Assembly: GCA_034670405.1 (NCBI GenBank) | Contig: JAXDDX010000194.1 | Location: forward strand, 664,410-728,409 | DNA length: 64,000 bases | Origin: Hoplostethus atlanticus | Taxonomy: Eukaryota; Chordata; Actinopteri; Trachichthyiformes; Trachichthyidae | Direction: 5' to 3' | Part shown: one piece after another, positions 1-10,423 of the stretch | How the letters are laid out: every line of letters begins with the position of its first letter | Position numbering within the stretch: position 1 is the first letter of the stretch | Program-made: the position numbers and the translations under genes | The notes under the pieces: model-generated | What the model was told of the DNA's origin: nothing | Database searches by the model: none | What the model saw: the letters and a program-made list of their open reading frames with translations, nothing else

Positions 1-480
1 GGTGTGGCATGGGTGCAGGTAGGGTATGTGTAGGTCTGGGTATGAAATGTCTGGTTTGGAGGGAGGGATAGATGGTCCTCCGCTGGGGCGGTGTCCTCGT
101 CCAGGGTGTCACTGTGGCACTGCAGCCCCCAGACAAATTGCTGCAGGAGGTCCTCAGCTGAGCTGGTACCTGGACGAAGCCAGCGTCTCGCTGTGTCAAC
201 GAGCTGCTGAGAGAATGCAAAGGGCCGGCGTGTGCCCCAGTCTGTCCAGGATGGCCCACTTGACGATGACGTAGACACTTTGGGGGAACGCCACTCAGCC
301 TCCCACCACCCACATCACATCATCGGGCGTCATCTTGGGAAGGGCGATCTGGGGCTGCCGAAACAATATTGAGTCCATATCGCCCCCATGGGCGCCGTCC
401 TCAGACTGGATCACTTGCATCTGTGGGTGCTGGCTCTCCTGGATGTCCTCCAGACACTAGTCTCCGCTAGAGCAAACCAT
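1..480 (-). mobile_element. Possible degraded retrotransposon gag-like remnant
   Basis: Read on the minus strand, about 200-480 gives a broken frame with an 'LPKMTPDD' stretch preceded by a glutamine-rich segment. This resembles the start of gag/SCAN-like domains of fish LTR retrotransposons. The frame has an in-frame stop soon after and no downstream domains. The plus-strand open frame at 26-274 has no recognisable features and is probably a shadow. The assignment is from motif resemblance only; a chance match is possible. Confidence 0.25.
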
Positions 481-2959
481 GGCAAACCACCATATCACTA
501 TGTATCATAACCATCGGCAGATTCCCTTGTCACCTGATTCCAGTTAGTTACTAACACTAACAGCTGAACAGCTATAGTAGAGACTACAACTATTACATTA
601 AATAATAGTTTGAGTGCAGGCTTACACTGTGCAGCCATTGTGATACAATATGTTCAGTAAAAAGCGAAATTTTCCAAATTCACATTTTAACATTATCCTT
701 TTTTTGCCAACTCACAATATTACGCTAATCGAACTCAAAAGCAGATGCAGTGAAGTATGTGCATAGGTATTTACATTCTCACTGCCCTTTTGATCTTGTT
801 AGATCCCCGAAGTGGGTCAGCCTCTTATCGGTCAGACAGAGGTGTCTCACTTGGTGCCAGCTCTCCGTTTAAAGGGTCCGAGTTAGGAGCCTGAGCCTAG
901 TGGGTATTACCCGGGTAGGTTAAGTCTAGCTATCTAGGCTGGTGGCGAGGAGATTCGCCTGGCTTCTGACTGCCTTCGTCCGGACGTCTTACCCTTCTCA
1001 ATCCAATGTCGCTGCCGGGCTAAACAGCTCTAGAGCCCAACGACGCTATTGGCCACATCTGTTAACGGCAGCTCTCCCCTATGATCAGTGCACTTGTTAC
1101 GTGCCAGGTTAGTTTTAGTGGCTTGGATAATAAGCCCCAAGGGTACTGTTTGATTTAATCATCTAGAGAAACCTATAAGAACCTTTTAGTTATTTTACAC
1201 ACCTAAGTACCTAACCTTTTACCACCTTAGAAGAACTCAATCATTCGATGTCCACTACTTTCTTAAATTGGTTATAATATTTATTAAATGCTTTAGCAAG
1301 GGCATACCATACAGCGTTATCAGAATTAAACAATAATATTGGACTCTATACCTTGAACCTCCCCGGTGCGTCATACACCGCCGCTCTCCGGGATAGTTCT
1401 ACCGTACCATATACCTCGAACCTCTCCCAAGCCTCATACACCGCGGCCTTAGGCAGTAGGTCCTACAGGTACGCTTCCCCGGAGGTGGGAGATTCAACCC
1501 GTATAAGGTTCTACAACAAATCGATTTTTAACAATAAGGATTATAATAAAGAAATAATAATAAAAATATTAATAAAGAAAGATTAATTACAATGCTGTGG
1601 TAGGATAATTCTAGTCATATAATTTCGGAACGAGAGAGGGAGAAAACCTGGCTGATCAGACCTTGTTCCTCTCCTGCTGTTGCCGCTGTTATTCAGTGAT
1701 GGTTTCGTCTGGGTACGAACTCAGTGTAGATCTCGTCTGGGTACGAGCTCAGATAAGGAAGAGAGAAACTCAATTCCCGATGTTATTACGACAGCGGTCC
1801 GGCAGAGTGAGCGAGGGAGACAAAGAAGTTAAATTTCTATCTTGCAGTCTTTGTTAGTTGGTTGATCCTTCAATCGGTTGGTCTTGTCTTCAATGCACAA
1901 AGTTCAGTTCGGAAACTGCAGATATTCTTCAAAGTCTTTCACTCCGGAGTGCAGAAAATACTCTAAGTCTAAATCCCATCCACGGACGGTGGAGATTCTT
2001 CTTAGTATTTTCCTGCTCCGAAGTTGCTCTCTTCTCTTCTCGTGTTAAGGGTTTGCATGAAGTAGGATCAACCAGGCATATTCAGAGACCGTCAATCAGC
2101 ATAGAAACAGCATGAATAGCCCCGTTTCCTTAGTCTCCAATAGTCTTATACCTCGGCTACGGACATAAATTACCATGTAATTATCCTCGGATGAACCCGG
2201 CCTCTCCCCTCCTGTTCCTTTAACCTTACAACATCTTACTTATTACAACATCTTACTTGTCAGTTATTTCTATTGCTTCACCTCCTTGTCCCGGGATGTC
2301 TTGCTCCCGGGGCTTCGTTCACAATATTGACCGGCGGCACTTCCCCAAGTCCGCTTTACTCTGGCCCTGATTTAACTGCCACAGGTTATTACACATCTTC
2401 CCTGTTCAGGCAGCAGTCATTTACAGTCATGTTTTCTATCCCTCACATAGAATACATACTTTGAATCAACATTGATCCTAAGCTGATATTAAGTTAACAT
2501 AGAACCTCTCTCTTATTATTCACATTTACCGATCATTGGTTAATACATTTCTAACAGTCTATTCCTTTCTAGGCCCCACAGAGATATACTCACATCCCCT
2601 TTTACTTCCGGCCTGGCTCCATTCAACACAACAATATTTATGAATCACTCTAGTTTCTTTGGTTCCTCTTCCTAGCTTCTAGCTTCTAGGCTTAAATGAT
2701 TACTTATGCCTTCCTAGCTTTAACATTTCTAGCTTTAGCTTTAGCTGATTACACAATAGCATTCTTAGTTTTAACTGAGTCTCTTTGGTATTGCTCCCTC
2801 TGCTGGATTAGATAAGTTTTGCACATTTTTGGTCTATTCTAGGTGTCTGACCTTTCTTTCTTAACATCTGATCTTCAACTTACTTGACAATCTTTATAAG
2901 TTCCGATTTCTGTATGGAAAGTGGTGTACACACCTTTTGTGTGTATGCATTATTCATAC
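481..2959. other. Gene-free stretch, unassigned old repeats
   Basis: No coding frame of convincing length or family is visible. The GC-mixed part (about 780-1500) and the pyrimidine-rich part (about 2000-2700) look like noncoding parts of old LTR elements, for example the direct repeats of 'catacaccgc' around 1373-1445 and of 'tcgtctgggtacga' around 1706-1747. No terminal repeats or target-site duplications could be defined. Confidence 0.4.
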
Positions 2960-3206
2960 ATTTGGCCCCAGGTTGAGCCTTTGATAATGAGGTCTGATTC
3001 CCCTGGGGGTTTCTCCTGTCTTCAAAGGGTATAAAGCAGCAGACATTGCTGCAGTCTGCTATTAGAAATGACTACAGCAGTCTACAGGATAGCAGATGAC
3101 AAATGTTAAAATGTTAAAATGTGTGACATGTTTACTTTGTTGTGTCATTTATAAATCTATATTGAAAGGTTCATGGACATTCTGGAGAGTAGGGGAGTAA
3201 ATGGTA
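2960..3206 (+). promoter_or_regulatory. OR1 promoter and noncoding first exon
   Basis: A TATAAA box lies at 3030-3035. It is preceded by 'cctttgataatgag' (TAAT homeodomain-type core) that recurs upstream of OR3, OR4, OR5 and OR7. A palindromic ATTCCCCTGGGGGT at 2997-3010 fits the Olf/EBF (O/E) consensus known from OR promoters. The leader ends 'aaatg' followed by GTAAGT at 3204, a strong splice donor, so an intron of about 200 bp before the coding exon is inferred. The usual acceptor position reads 'ctgtaatt' here, where OR3 has 'ctgtagtt', so the acceptor in OR1 is uncertain. Conservation across copies supports function. Confidence 0.6.
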
Positions 3207-3427
3207 AGTTTGGTTTGCTTGTCAGATTTGCCTACTTTCTTTAGACTTGATGTAATTTCCAAAAAAGCAAAACTGTCATATTAAATATTAACAAATGTGT
3301 GAAAGAAGTAATTTTCTTCAAAATTATGTATTTGACCCAAACTCTATCAAATATATCATTTTGAGATAATGAGAAGTATAAATTCAAATTATTTCACCAC
3401 ACTGTAATTATTGTTTTGGCAAAGATA

Positions 3428-4351
3428 ATGGCAAATTCCACTTTATCTTATTTCATTCTTGGTGCATATATGCACACTGGATATTTGAAATACTTTTATT
3501 TCACACTAACTGCAATTTTATATGTTCTAATTGTTATTGCCAATACAGGACTCTTTCTGATTATTTGTATGAAGAGAGGCTTACATGAACCTATGTATCT
3601 TTTTCTATGCAGCCTGTTTGTAAATGAACTGTATGGCAGTGCAGGGTTGTTTCCATTCCTTCTGGTTCAGATAGTCTCTGACACTCACATTGTTTCTGCT
3701 TCACTTTGTTTTTTGCAGATTTTCTGTTTATATACATATGCCACTGTAGAGTTTTGCAGCTTAGCTGTCATGTCGTATGACAGGTACCTTGCTATCTGTT
3801 GTCCACTACAATATAATAGACGCATGACATCTAACAAGGTGGCTCTCTTTATTGTTGTGATATGGTTGTACTCTTTTCTCAAATTCCTGATCACTCTATC
3901 CTTGAGCATTCGTTTGCCACTGTGTGGAAATGTTATATACAGTGTGTATTGTCACAACTACCTGATTGTCAAGCTGGCATGCTCTGACACCAGAGTAAAT
4001 CACATCTATGGACTCTTTGGCATTGTTCTCACAGTCTTCATTCCTTTAACGGCAATCCTTTTCTCTTACATGAAGATTCTTCAAATTTGTTTAGCCGGCT
4101 CCAGAGAGACCAGACAGAAAGCTATTAGTACCTGCACACCTCACCTTGCTTCCCTTCTGAACTTTTCTTTTGGGTGCTGCTTTGAAATATTTCAGAGCAG
4201 ATTTGATATGACCAATGTACCACAAATGTTGCGCATTATTTTATCATTGTACTTTTTGATAATGCAACCGCTCTTCAATCCTATCATGTATGGAATTCGA
4301 ATGTCCAAAATACGAAAGATATGTAAAACTCTGGTCTGTTGTAAAATGTAG
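3428..4351 (+). CDS. Olfactory receptor, teleost delta type (OR1)
   Basis: This is a 307-residue seven-transmembrane odorant receptor of the rhodopsin GPCR class, acting in the ciliary membrane of olfactory neurons through G-olf. Visible hallmarks: N-glycosylation site NST at residue 3, PMYLF at the start of TM2 (55-59), conserved Cys94 before TM3, MSYDRY at 115-120 ending TM3, extracellular-loop-2 cysteines around 166-185, KAISTC at 231-236 leading into TM6, and PLFNPIMY at 281-288 in TM7. Length is normal for the family. The start is the ATG at 3428; the frame is open 12 bases further upstream but without an ATG. The N-terminal 45 residues are of the MHTGYLKYF type shared with OR2, unlike OR3-OR5. 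Intact. Ligand unknown. Confidence 0.95.
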   Translation: MANSTLSYFILGAYMHTGYLKYFYFTLTAILYVLIVIANTGLFLIICMKRGLHEPMYLFLCSLFVNELYGSAGLFPFLLVQIVSDTHIVSASLCFLQIFCLYTYATVEFCSLAVMSYDRYLAICCPLQYNRRMTSNKVALFIVVIWLYSFLKFLITLSLSIRLPLCGNVIYSVYCHNYLIVKLACSDTRVNHIYGLFGIVLTVFIPLTAILFSYMKILQICLAGSRETRQKAISTCTPHLASLLNFSFGCCFEIFQSRFDMTNVPQMLRIILSLYFLIMQPLFNPIMYGIRMSKIRKICKTLVCCKM

Positions 4352-4800
4352 GGTACTCACAGGGTTCATATGCAAGTGTAATGGAAAACATTGGATACAA
4401 TTTTGATAACTTGTAAAACAATGAAAATGATCCTGATAATACATCACCTTCATTCACTTAATGTGAAATGTTGAATTGTAATTTAACCCTGTTATGGTGT
4501 GGGACAAATTGTTTAAAAGTTTAAAAATTAAAACAAATATTTTAAAGCTTTCAGCATGAAACCTTTTCTGCTGGCCTCAATTACTGTAATAAACATGTAC
4601 ATGTAAAATGACTAATTTCATGTGTCTGCAACCACCCCCTTCATGTACTGTATATATGACATAGATTCTGTTCGGGCCTTTGACCCAGCAGTGACAATGG
4701 AGGCTAAAAGGGTCAAAAGTTTCAAATTTTGACCAAAACTGATTTTTTTCTTCTTTGTAAGTGTAAACAAAAAATTGCCTACTTCTTCCCACTGTACTAA

Positions 4801-4831
<31 letters not shown>

Positions 4832-4905
4832 TATTTGTTGTAGCAGAGCCTTATTACCAGGTTATTGACCTCTACGTTCTTTAAAATGGAAATGAGTAAA
4901 CAAAA
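4352..4905. other. OR1 3' flank
   Basis: No gene. The sequence to about 4800 is homologous to the 3' flanks of OR3, OR4 and OR5 (for example 'gggtactcacagggttcatatgcaag' just after the stop). No AATAAA was settled on as the polyadenylation signal. The homology ends at the poly-C run. Confidence 0.6.
4801..4827 (+). repeat. Poly-C tract, 27 bases
   Basis: An uninterrupted run of 27 C follows 'ctgtactaa'. The matching place downstream of OR4 (38440-38465) reads C-runs broken by 'ata', so this tract is an expanded or simplified version. Its true length is uncertain because such runs are hard to sequence. Confidence 0.9.
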
Positions 4906-4917
4906 CTAAACAACGAT

Positions 4918-6470
4918 AGCACGGGAAGCGGTAGTGACGAGGGACGTAAAGCAGTGGTCTGACCAATCAGAGGCCGAGCTAAAGGACGCTCTGTGTGACG
5001 TCGACTGGGACATGTTCCAATCCAGTTCCAGGGACGTCAGTGAGTTTACAGATGTAGTTATGAGCTTCATAGCAACGCTAGCCGACACTATTGTCCCCAT
5101 GGTAAAAGTTAGGTCCTTTCCTAACCAAAAACCGTGGGTTGATAGATCCATCCACAACGCTTTGAAGATGGCATATCTGGGCAAGTACTGAAGACCTGTG
5201 CTAATCAGCTAGCTCCAGTGTTCACCACAATATTCAACCTCTCCCTGGCTGAGTCCGTGGTCCCCACATGCTTCAAGAGATCCACTATTGTCCCTGTGCC
5301 TAAGAATGCTTCTCCAGCATGCTTGAATGACTACCGACCGGTGGCCCTCACCTCGGTGGTCATGAAATGCTTCGAGAGGCTGATAAAGGACTACATCTGC
5401 GCCTTCCTCCCTTGCTCCATGGACCCGCTGCAGTTTGCTTATCGTCCAAACAGATCCACGGATGATGCCGTCTCCCAGGTACTGTACACCACACTCTCTC
5501 ATCTTGACAGCCGGAAGGGGGGCTATGTGAGACTCCTGTTCATTGATTATAGTTCAGCTTTCAACACCATAGTCCCCACCAGACTGGCTGGCAAGTTGAT
5601 TGAGCTGGGACTGAACACCCCCCCTATGTGCCTGGATCCTGGACTTCCTGACCGCCAGGCCCCAGGTGGTCAGGGTGGGTTAGGGTTAGACACACAGACA
5701 CACCTCCAACCCCCTCACCCTGAACACAGGATCCCCCCAGGGTTGCGTCCTCAGCCCCCTACTGTACTCCCTGTACACACATGACTGTGTGGCCAGGTTC
5801 AGCTCCAACTCCATCATCAAGTTTGCGGATGACACAGTGGTGGTGGGCCTGATCTCTGACCACGACGAGAAGGCCTACCTGGAGGAAGTCGCTGACCTGT
5901 CACTCTGGTGCCAGGACAACAGCCTCCTCTTGAATGTCACCAAAACTAAGGAGCTGGTTGTGGACTTTAGGAGGGCACAACAACAGAGGATGTACTCACC
6001 ATTGGGGATTAATGGGACGACTGTGGAGAGGGTGAGCAGGTATAAATACCTGGGAGTCCACATCTCCAAGGATCTTACATGGTCCACACACACAGACACT
6101 CAACAGGCAAGGCAGCGCCTTTACCACCTCAGGCAGCTGAGGAAATTGAGAGTCTCTCGGAGGATCCTTCAGTCCTTCTACTCTGGAGCTGTAGAGAGCA
6201 TCCTGACAGGAAGCATCACTGCCTGGTTTGGCAACAGCTCCGCTCAGGACAGGAAGGCTCTGCAGAGAGTAGTGTGTTCGGCTGAACGCACCATTGGAAC
6301 TACACTCCCCACCCTGCAGGACTTATACACCAGGAGGTGCAGAACCAGAGCCTGTAGGATCATGAAGGATCCTCACCACCCCAACAACGGACTGTTTCAG
6401 CTGCTGTGGTCAGGCAAGCGCTTTAGGTATGACACAGAGTCATGCCACTTGCAGAAGTTCTCAGACTGAC
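4918..6470 (+). mobile_element. Rex1-like non-LTR retrotransposon (LINE), defective
   Basis: The frame 4934-5191 encodes the linker region after an endonuclease domain. After an internal deletion and frame change, 5218-5784 encodes reverse transcriptase fingers/palm ([25 protein letters not shown]), and 5789-6469 carries the catalytic FADD (IIKFADDTVVVGL) plus thumb and C-terminal region. The same family is nearly intact on the opposite strand at 10681-12294. A small insertion-like disturbance around 5640-5700 breaks the frame. Family placement in the jockey/CR1/Rex1 group is by motif memory. Not functional. Confidence 0.85.
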
Positions 6471-7425
6471 TCTGCAATTGTTGGATGTGTTAGGGGGGTC
6501 AGGAGGGGGAGTACAGAGGACTGGGTGGTGACTTTGTTGAGTGGTGCAACCAGAACCATCTGCAGCTCAATGTGGGGAAAACCAAAGAGATGGTGGTGGA
6601 TTTCAGGAGGACTAGGGCACCAATTACCCCCATTTCCATCCGGGGGGAGGACGTAGACTTGGTAGAGTCCTACAGGTACCTAGGAGTGCACCTGGATGAC
6701 AAGCTGGACTGGAGTGGGAACACTGAGGCTACATACAAGAAGGGCCAGAGCCAACTCTACTTCCTGAGGAGGCTCAGGTCCTTTAACGTATGTAGAACCA
6801 TGCTGAACATGTTCTACCAGTCGGTGGTGGCAACTGCCCTTTTCTTTGCGGTTGTGTGCTGGGGCAGCAGCATTAAAGCTGCAGACATCAACAGGATAGA
6901 CAAACTGCTGAGGAAGGCGGGGTCTGTCCTGGGGGCCAGCCTGGACCCACTGAAGGTGGTGGCTGAGGAAGGCGGGGTCTGTCCTGGGGGCCAGCCTGGC
7001 CCAGTGAAGGTGGTGGCTGAGGAAGGCGGGGTCTGTCCTGGGGGCCAGTCTGGACCCAGTGAAGGTGGTGGCTGAGAGGAGAATGTTGGTTAAACTGCTG
7101 GTCATTATGGACAATGTCTCTCACCCACTTCACGACACTCTGTCCAGGCAGAGGAGCACGTTCAGCAACAGGCTCATCCTGCCTCGGTGTACCACGGAGT
7201 GACATCGGAGGTCCTTCTTGCCCACCGCCATCAGACTTTACAATTCATCCCTGGACTAACCATCAACAACCCCGCCCCATACACACACCCCCAGAACTAC
7301 AACTGCACATGCTCACTTTTTGCACATTTCACTTTTTGTAAATCGTTTGACTTTTTCACAGCATTTGCATAACTTTGTGCTTTGTATAACTTTTCATATT
7401 TTTATTTCATCATTGTTATTTTATT
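6471..7425 (+). mobile_element. Second LINE 3' fragment, related family
   Basis: The frame 6572-7075 encodes the post-catalytic RT region (VGKTKEMVVDFRR, YRYLGVHLDDKLDW, FLRRLRSFNVC) of a LINE distinct from the preceding one. It continues in pieces to about 7250, followed by an AT-rich 3' end. It starts abruptly where the previous LINE stops, so the two are joined by insertion or recombination. It contains the 54-bp tandem repeat at 6908-7071. Confidence 0.75.
6908..7071 (+). repeat. 54-55-bp tandem repeat, 3 copies
   Basis: Units begin 'ctgaggaaggcggggtctgt' at 6908, 6963 and 7017. They lie inside the LINE coding region and keep frame approximately (18 residues each), duplicating a segment of the C-terminal RT region. 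Confidence 0.9.
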
Positions 7426-7429
7426 ATTA

Positions 7430-8250
7430 GTGGGATTGCTGTTTCACAGCAAACCCACTATTGTAATCTTGCAGGCTTATTATTATTCTTCTGTGCGCGA
7501 TTTGGCTTGATTCCGATGTTTTTTTTTTACTCACCTGTACCGCGAAAACCGTGTGTGTCACATACGTGGTTCAGGTATCGAAATGTTCCAAATTATGCGA
7601 CGGGGTGTGGAAATTAGTAACGGTGGCAGAAATTTGCACGATTCACGAGTTATCGCAGAAAAACACGCGTTTTAAAAACGCAGTTGAAGTGTATCTCCTC
7701 CCGCAATTTTCGAGCTACATGCACGTGTCATGTCACTGTCCGGAATTATGTGGGGATTTATGCTATGTCTTTTATAAGAGATACTAGTAGTACTTTAGGA
7801 ATTATGAAGTACTTTGTAATCCCCATAGACTTCCATGTATTTGAACTCCCATAGACTTCAATGTACTTGTAATGCAACTGCATTCAACTTCATACAACTT
7901 TGAAGTACTATGACTAGTACTACTACAGATGCCGCCATTTTGGATCCAGGCGGCCATTTTGGATCCAGCTAGAACACATTAGAAATCACATAGACATCAA
8001 TGTATTTGTAATGCAACTGCATTCAACTTCATACAACTTTAAAGTACTATGACCAGTACTACTACAGATGCCGCCATTTTGGATCCAGGTGGCCATTTTG
8101 GATCCAGCTAGAACACATTAGAAATCACATAGACATCAATGTATTTGTAATGCAACTGCATTCAACTTCATACAACAGTGTAATATATACTTCGCGGTTT
8201 GCCCGTACAGCAATCCCACGCATTTTCCGCGGGAAATGCATTTCTAGTTT
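7430..8250 (+). mobile_element. Non-autonomous DNA-transposon-like element, family unassigned
   Basis: The left end reads 'agtgggattgctg' and the right end, in inverse, 'aaactagaaatgcatttccc ... gtgggattgctg', giving imperfect terminal inverted repeats. Inverted relatives with the same ends occur at 41490-42850 and 55885-57225. The interior has 139-bp tandem copies with motifs 'taatgcaactgcattcaact' at 7870, 8009 and 8148, and 'gccattttggatcca' repeats. No transposase is visible; the open frame at 7551-7787 has no recognisable domain. Confidence 0.55.
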
Positions 8251-8254
8251 CTAT

Positions 8255-8396
8255 TGTAGTTTTTTATTTTTTTATTTTTCATTTTTCATTCTATTTCTCT
8301 ATTTCTTGTGTTATTCTATGTCTGGCTGCTGTAACAAAGAAATTTCCCCCCGGGGATCAATAAAGTACCTACCTACCTACCTACCTAAGAAAAATA
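8255..8396 (+). repeat. LINE-like 3' tail with CTAC simple repeat
   Basis: A T-rich stretch is followed by 'atttccccccggggatcaat', AAA and then 'gtacctacctacctacctacc'. This arrangement is typical of the 3' end of a fish non-LTR element ending in a short tandem repeat. No coding part is attached. Confidence 0.5.
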
Positions 8397-8400
8397 CCTG

Positions 8401-8445
8401 GCCCGGACAGATTAGTCGGTAGAGCGTGAGACTCTCAGTTTCTTA
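8401..8445 (+). repeat. tRNA-Lys-derived fragment (SINE head or tRNA pseudogene)
   Basis: The sequence from 'gcccggacag' through 'agtcggtagagcgtgagact' matches the 5' half of tRNA-Lys(CTT), including the A box. It breaks off after the anticodon region and joins the OR2 promoter. There is no 3' half and no B box, so it is not a tRNA gene. Confidence 0.65.
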
Positions 8446-8621
8446 CATCTTGAAAAGGTATAAAGGAGCAGAGATATTGCTAAAGCTCAGTTAGGAGTGA
8501 CTCGCAGCATGACTACAGCAGTCTCTAGATCAGCAGACGGAAGAGGTGTACAACATGGAAACACATTTCCGTGCTCTATGAAAGGGTTCATGAGCAGGCT
8601 TTGTGAACTAAAACAAGGGCA
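8446..8621 (+). promoter_or_regulatory. OR2 promoter/leader, contiguous with the coding exon
   Basis: TATAAA lies at 8459-8464 in the context 'gaaaaggtataaaggagcag', shared with OR3-OR5. The leader motif 'tgactacagcagtct' matches OR1. Unlike the other copies, the leader runs into the ATG only about 160 bp after the TATA box, with no separate donor and intron: the 'caatggtaaa' at the start codon occupies the place of the donor in OR1. Homology upstream of the TATA box is lost beyond about 8440. Confidence 0.55.
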
Positions 8622-9536
8622 ATGGTAAATTTTACTAATTTCATTCTTGCTGCATATATGCGCACTGGATATATGAAATACTTTTATTTCACACTAACTG
8701 CATTTTTATACATTCTAATTGTTATTGCCAATACAGGACTCTTTCTGATTATTTGTATGAAGAGAGGCTTACATGAACCTATGTATCTTTTTCTATGCAG
8801 CCTGTTTGTAAATGAACTGTATGGCAGTGCAGGGTTGTTTCCATTCCTTCTGGTTCAGATAGTCTCTGACACTCACATTGTTTCTGCTTCACTTTGTTTT
8901 TTGCAGATTTTCTGTTTATATACATATGCCTCTATAGAGTTTTGCAGCTTAGCTGTCATGTCGTATGACAGGTACCTTGCTATCTGTTGTCCACTACAAT
9001 ATAATAGACGCATGACATCTAATAAGGTGGGTCTCTTTATTGTTGTGATATGGTTGTACTCTTTTCTCAAATTCCTGATCACTCTATCCTTGAGCATTCG
9101 TTTGCCACTTTGTGGAAATGTTATAAACAGTGTGCATTGTCACAACTACATGATTGTCAAGCTGGCATGCTCTGACACCAGAGTAAATAACATCTATGGA
9201 CTCTTTGGCACCGTTCTCACAGTTTTCGTTCCTTTAACGCCAATCCTTTTCTCTTACATGAAGATTCTTCAAATTTGTTTAGCCGGCTCCAGAGAGACCA
9301 GACAGAAAGCTATTAGTACCTGCACACCTCACCTTGCTTCCCTTCTGAACTTTTCTTTTGGGTGCTGCTTTGAAATGTTTCAGAGCAGATTTGATATGAC
9401 CAATGTACCACAAATGTTGCGCATTATTTTATCATTGTATTTTTTGATGATGCAACCGCTCTTCAATCCTATCGTGTATGGAATTCGAATGTCCAAAATA
9501 CGAAAGATATGTAAAACTCTGGTCTGTTGTATGTAG
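8622..9536 (+). CDS. Olfactory receptor, teleost delta type (OR2)
   Basis: Intact 304-residue OR. Hallmarks as in OR1: N-terminal NFT glycosylation site at residue 3, PMYLF, MSYDRYLAICCPLQYN, KAISTCTPHL and PLFNPIVYGI. The N-terminus belongs to the OR1 type (MRTGYMKYF) but is three residues shorter. Extracellular loop 2 is of the SIRLPLCGNVI / CHNY type. The C-terminus ends VCCM, two residues shorter than OR3/OR4. No upstream in-frame ATG competes. The absence of an intron in its leader and the tRNA-derived stub upstream distinguish it from its neighbours; expression is plausible because the TATA region is kept. Confidence 0.95.
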   Translation: MVNFTNFILAAYMRTGYMKYFYFTLTAFLYILIVIANTGLFLIICMKRGLHEPMYLFLCSLFVNELYGSAGLFPFLLVQIVSDTHIVSASLCFLQIFCLYTYASIEFCSLAVMSYDRYLAICCPLQYNRRMTSNKVGLFIVVIWLYSFLKFLITLSLSIRLPLCGNVINSVHCHNYMIVKLACSDTRVNNIYGLFGTVLTVFVPLTPILFSYMKILQICLAGSRETRQKAISTCTPHLASLLNFSFGCCFEMFQSRFDMTNVPQMLRIILSLYFLMMQPLFNPIVYGIRMSKIRKICKTLVCCM

Positions 9537-10423
9537 GGTACTCACAAATTCATATGCAAGAGCAATAAAACTAGAAAAACAATTTGATAATTTCTAGTCT
9601 TGACAAGTAAAACAATGGGGAAATTAACCTTATTAATGCATCACTTTCATTGAGTTAATGTGGAATGTTGAAATGGAACTTAAAAATATTTACCACCTCT
9701 ACCTATTATTGTATAGTGATGGTTCTAATCAAAGTCAGATTGAAGGCATGTCCAAAAAGCCAAAAGATGTAAAAGTGTGGTCTTCAGTGAAATGTAGGTT
9801 ACAGTTTCTTAGAAGAAAAACAGCATGACGTAGCTATAAATACACTGTAGCTATAGGGTGGTTATGGCCAACAGCATAAATGGACACAAAATCTTGAAGA
9901 ATTGAGATTAAAATTTTTTAGGAATCTTGCAGCAAGGTCAACATTTCTGATGCCTCATGTTGAATGCCATGAGGAAATAAAATAAATGGAAGTTTACATT
10001 TCACCATAGTTACTGTGGTATCAGCAGTAATATGTAAGCATATCTTTTTAAGCAAGCAAATCAAAATTTCAATAAAGTTGAGATCAGTCATACATGCACT
10101 GACAAGCAGGTTATTGATGAGATACCTCACCCAGCTCAACAGACTCCCGAGCCAAAAACTCTGTTATCAGAGAACTGAAAATGACACACCTGAAAACCTA
10201 AAATTATGGTTCATGTAGGTACTAATGACATTCCCAAGTAGCAGTCAGAATAATTCAAAAAGGATTTCGACCTACTATTTAATATATTCAGTTTCATCAG
10301 ACTGTCGAGTCTGCACAGCTGGCTACCTCCAGTCTGAATTTTATTGACAATTTTAATTTGTTCTGGGAACGCAGACACCTCTTTACAACAGATGGCCTTC
10401 ATCCAAACAGAGCTAAGATTCAA
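9537..10423. other. OR2 3' flank and unit-specific intergenic sequence
   Basis: No gene. To about 9680 it resembles other OR 3' flanks. From about 9960 to 10420 it is homologous to 41300-41410 joined directly to 43246-43620, so it preserves the state before the insertion found in the later units. The small open frames here lack recognisable domains. Confidence 0.6.

Noticed and set aside
26..274. Cysteine-containing 82-residue frame
   Set aside because: No start context, homologous copy or domain; the minus strand gives a more meaningful gag-like trace.
1..2900. Second provirus upstream of OR1
   Set aside because: Repeat layout vaguely recalls the leader at 33-34 kb, but no sequence match, LTR ends or pol motifs were found.
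3685..3909. Minus-strand 74-residue frame recurring in every OR
   Set aside because: A shadow of conserved OR codons on the opposite strand; recurs only because the receptor genes are duplicated.
8401..8445. tRNA-Lys gene
   Set aside because: Only the 5' half is present; no T arm, B box or acceptor 3' strand.
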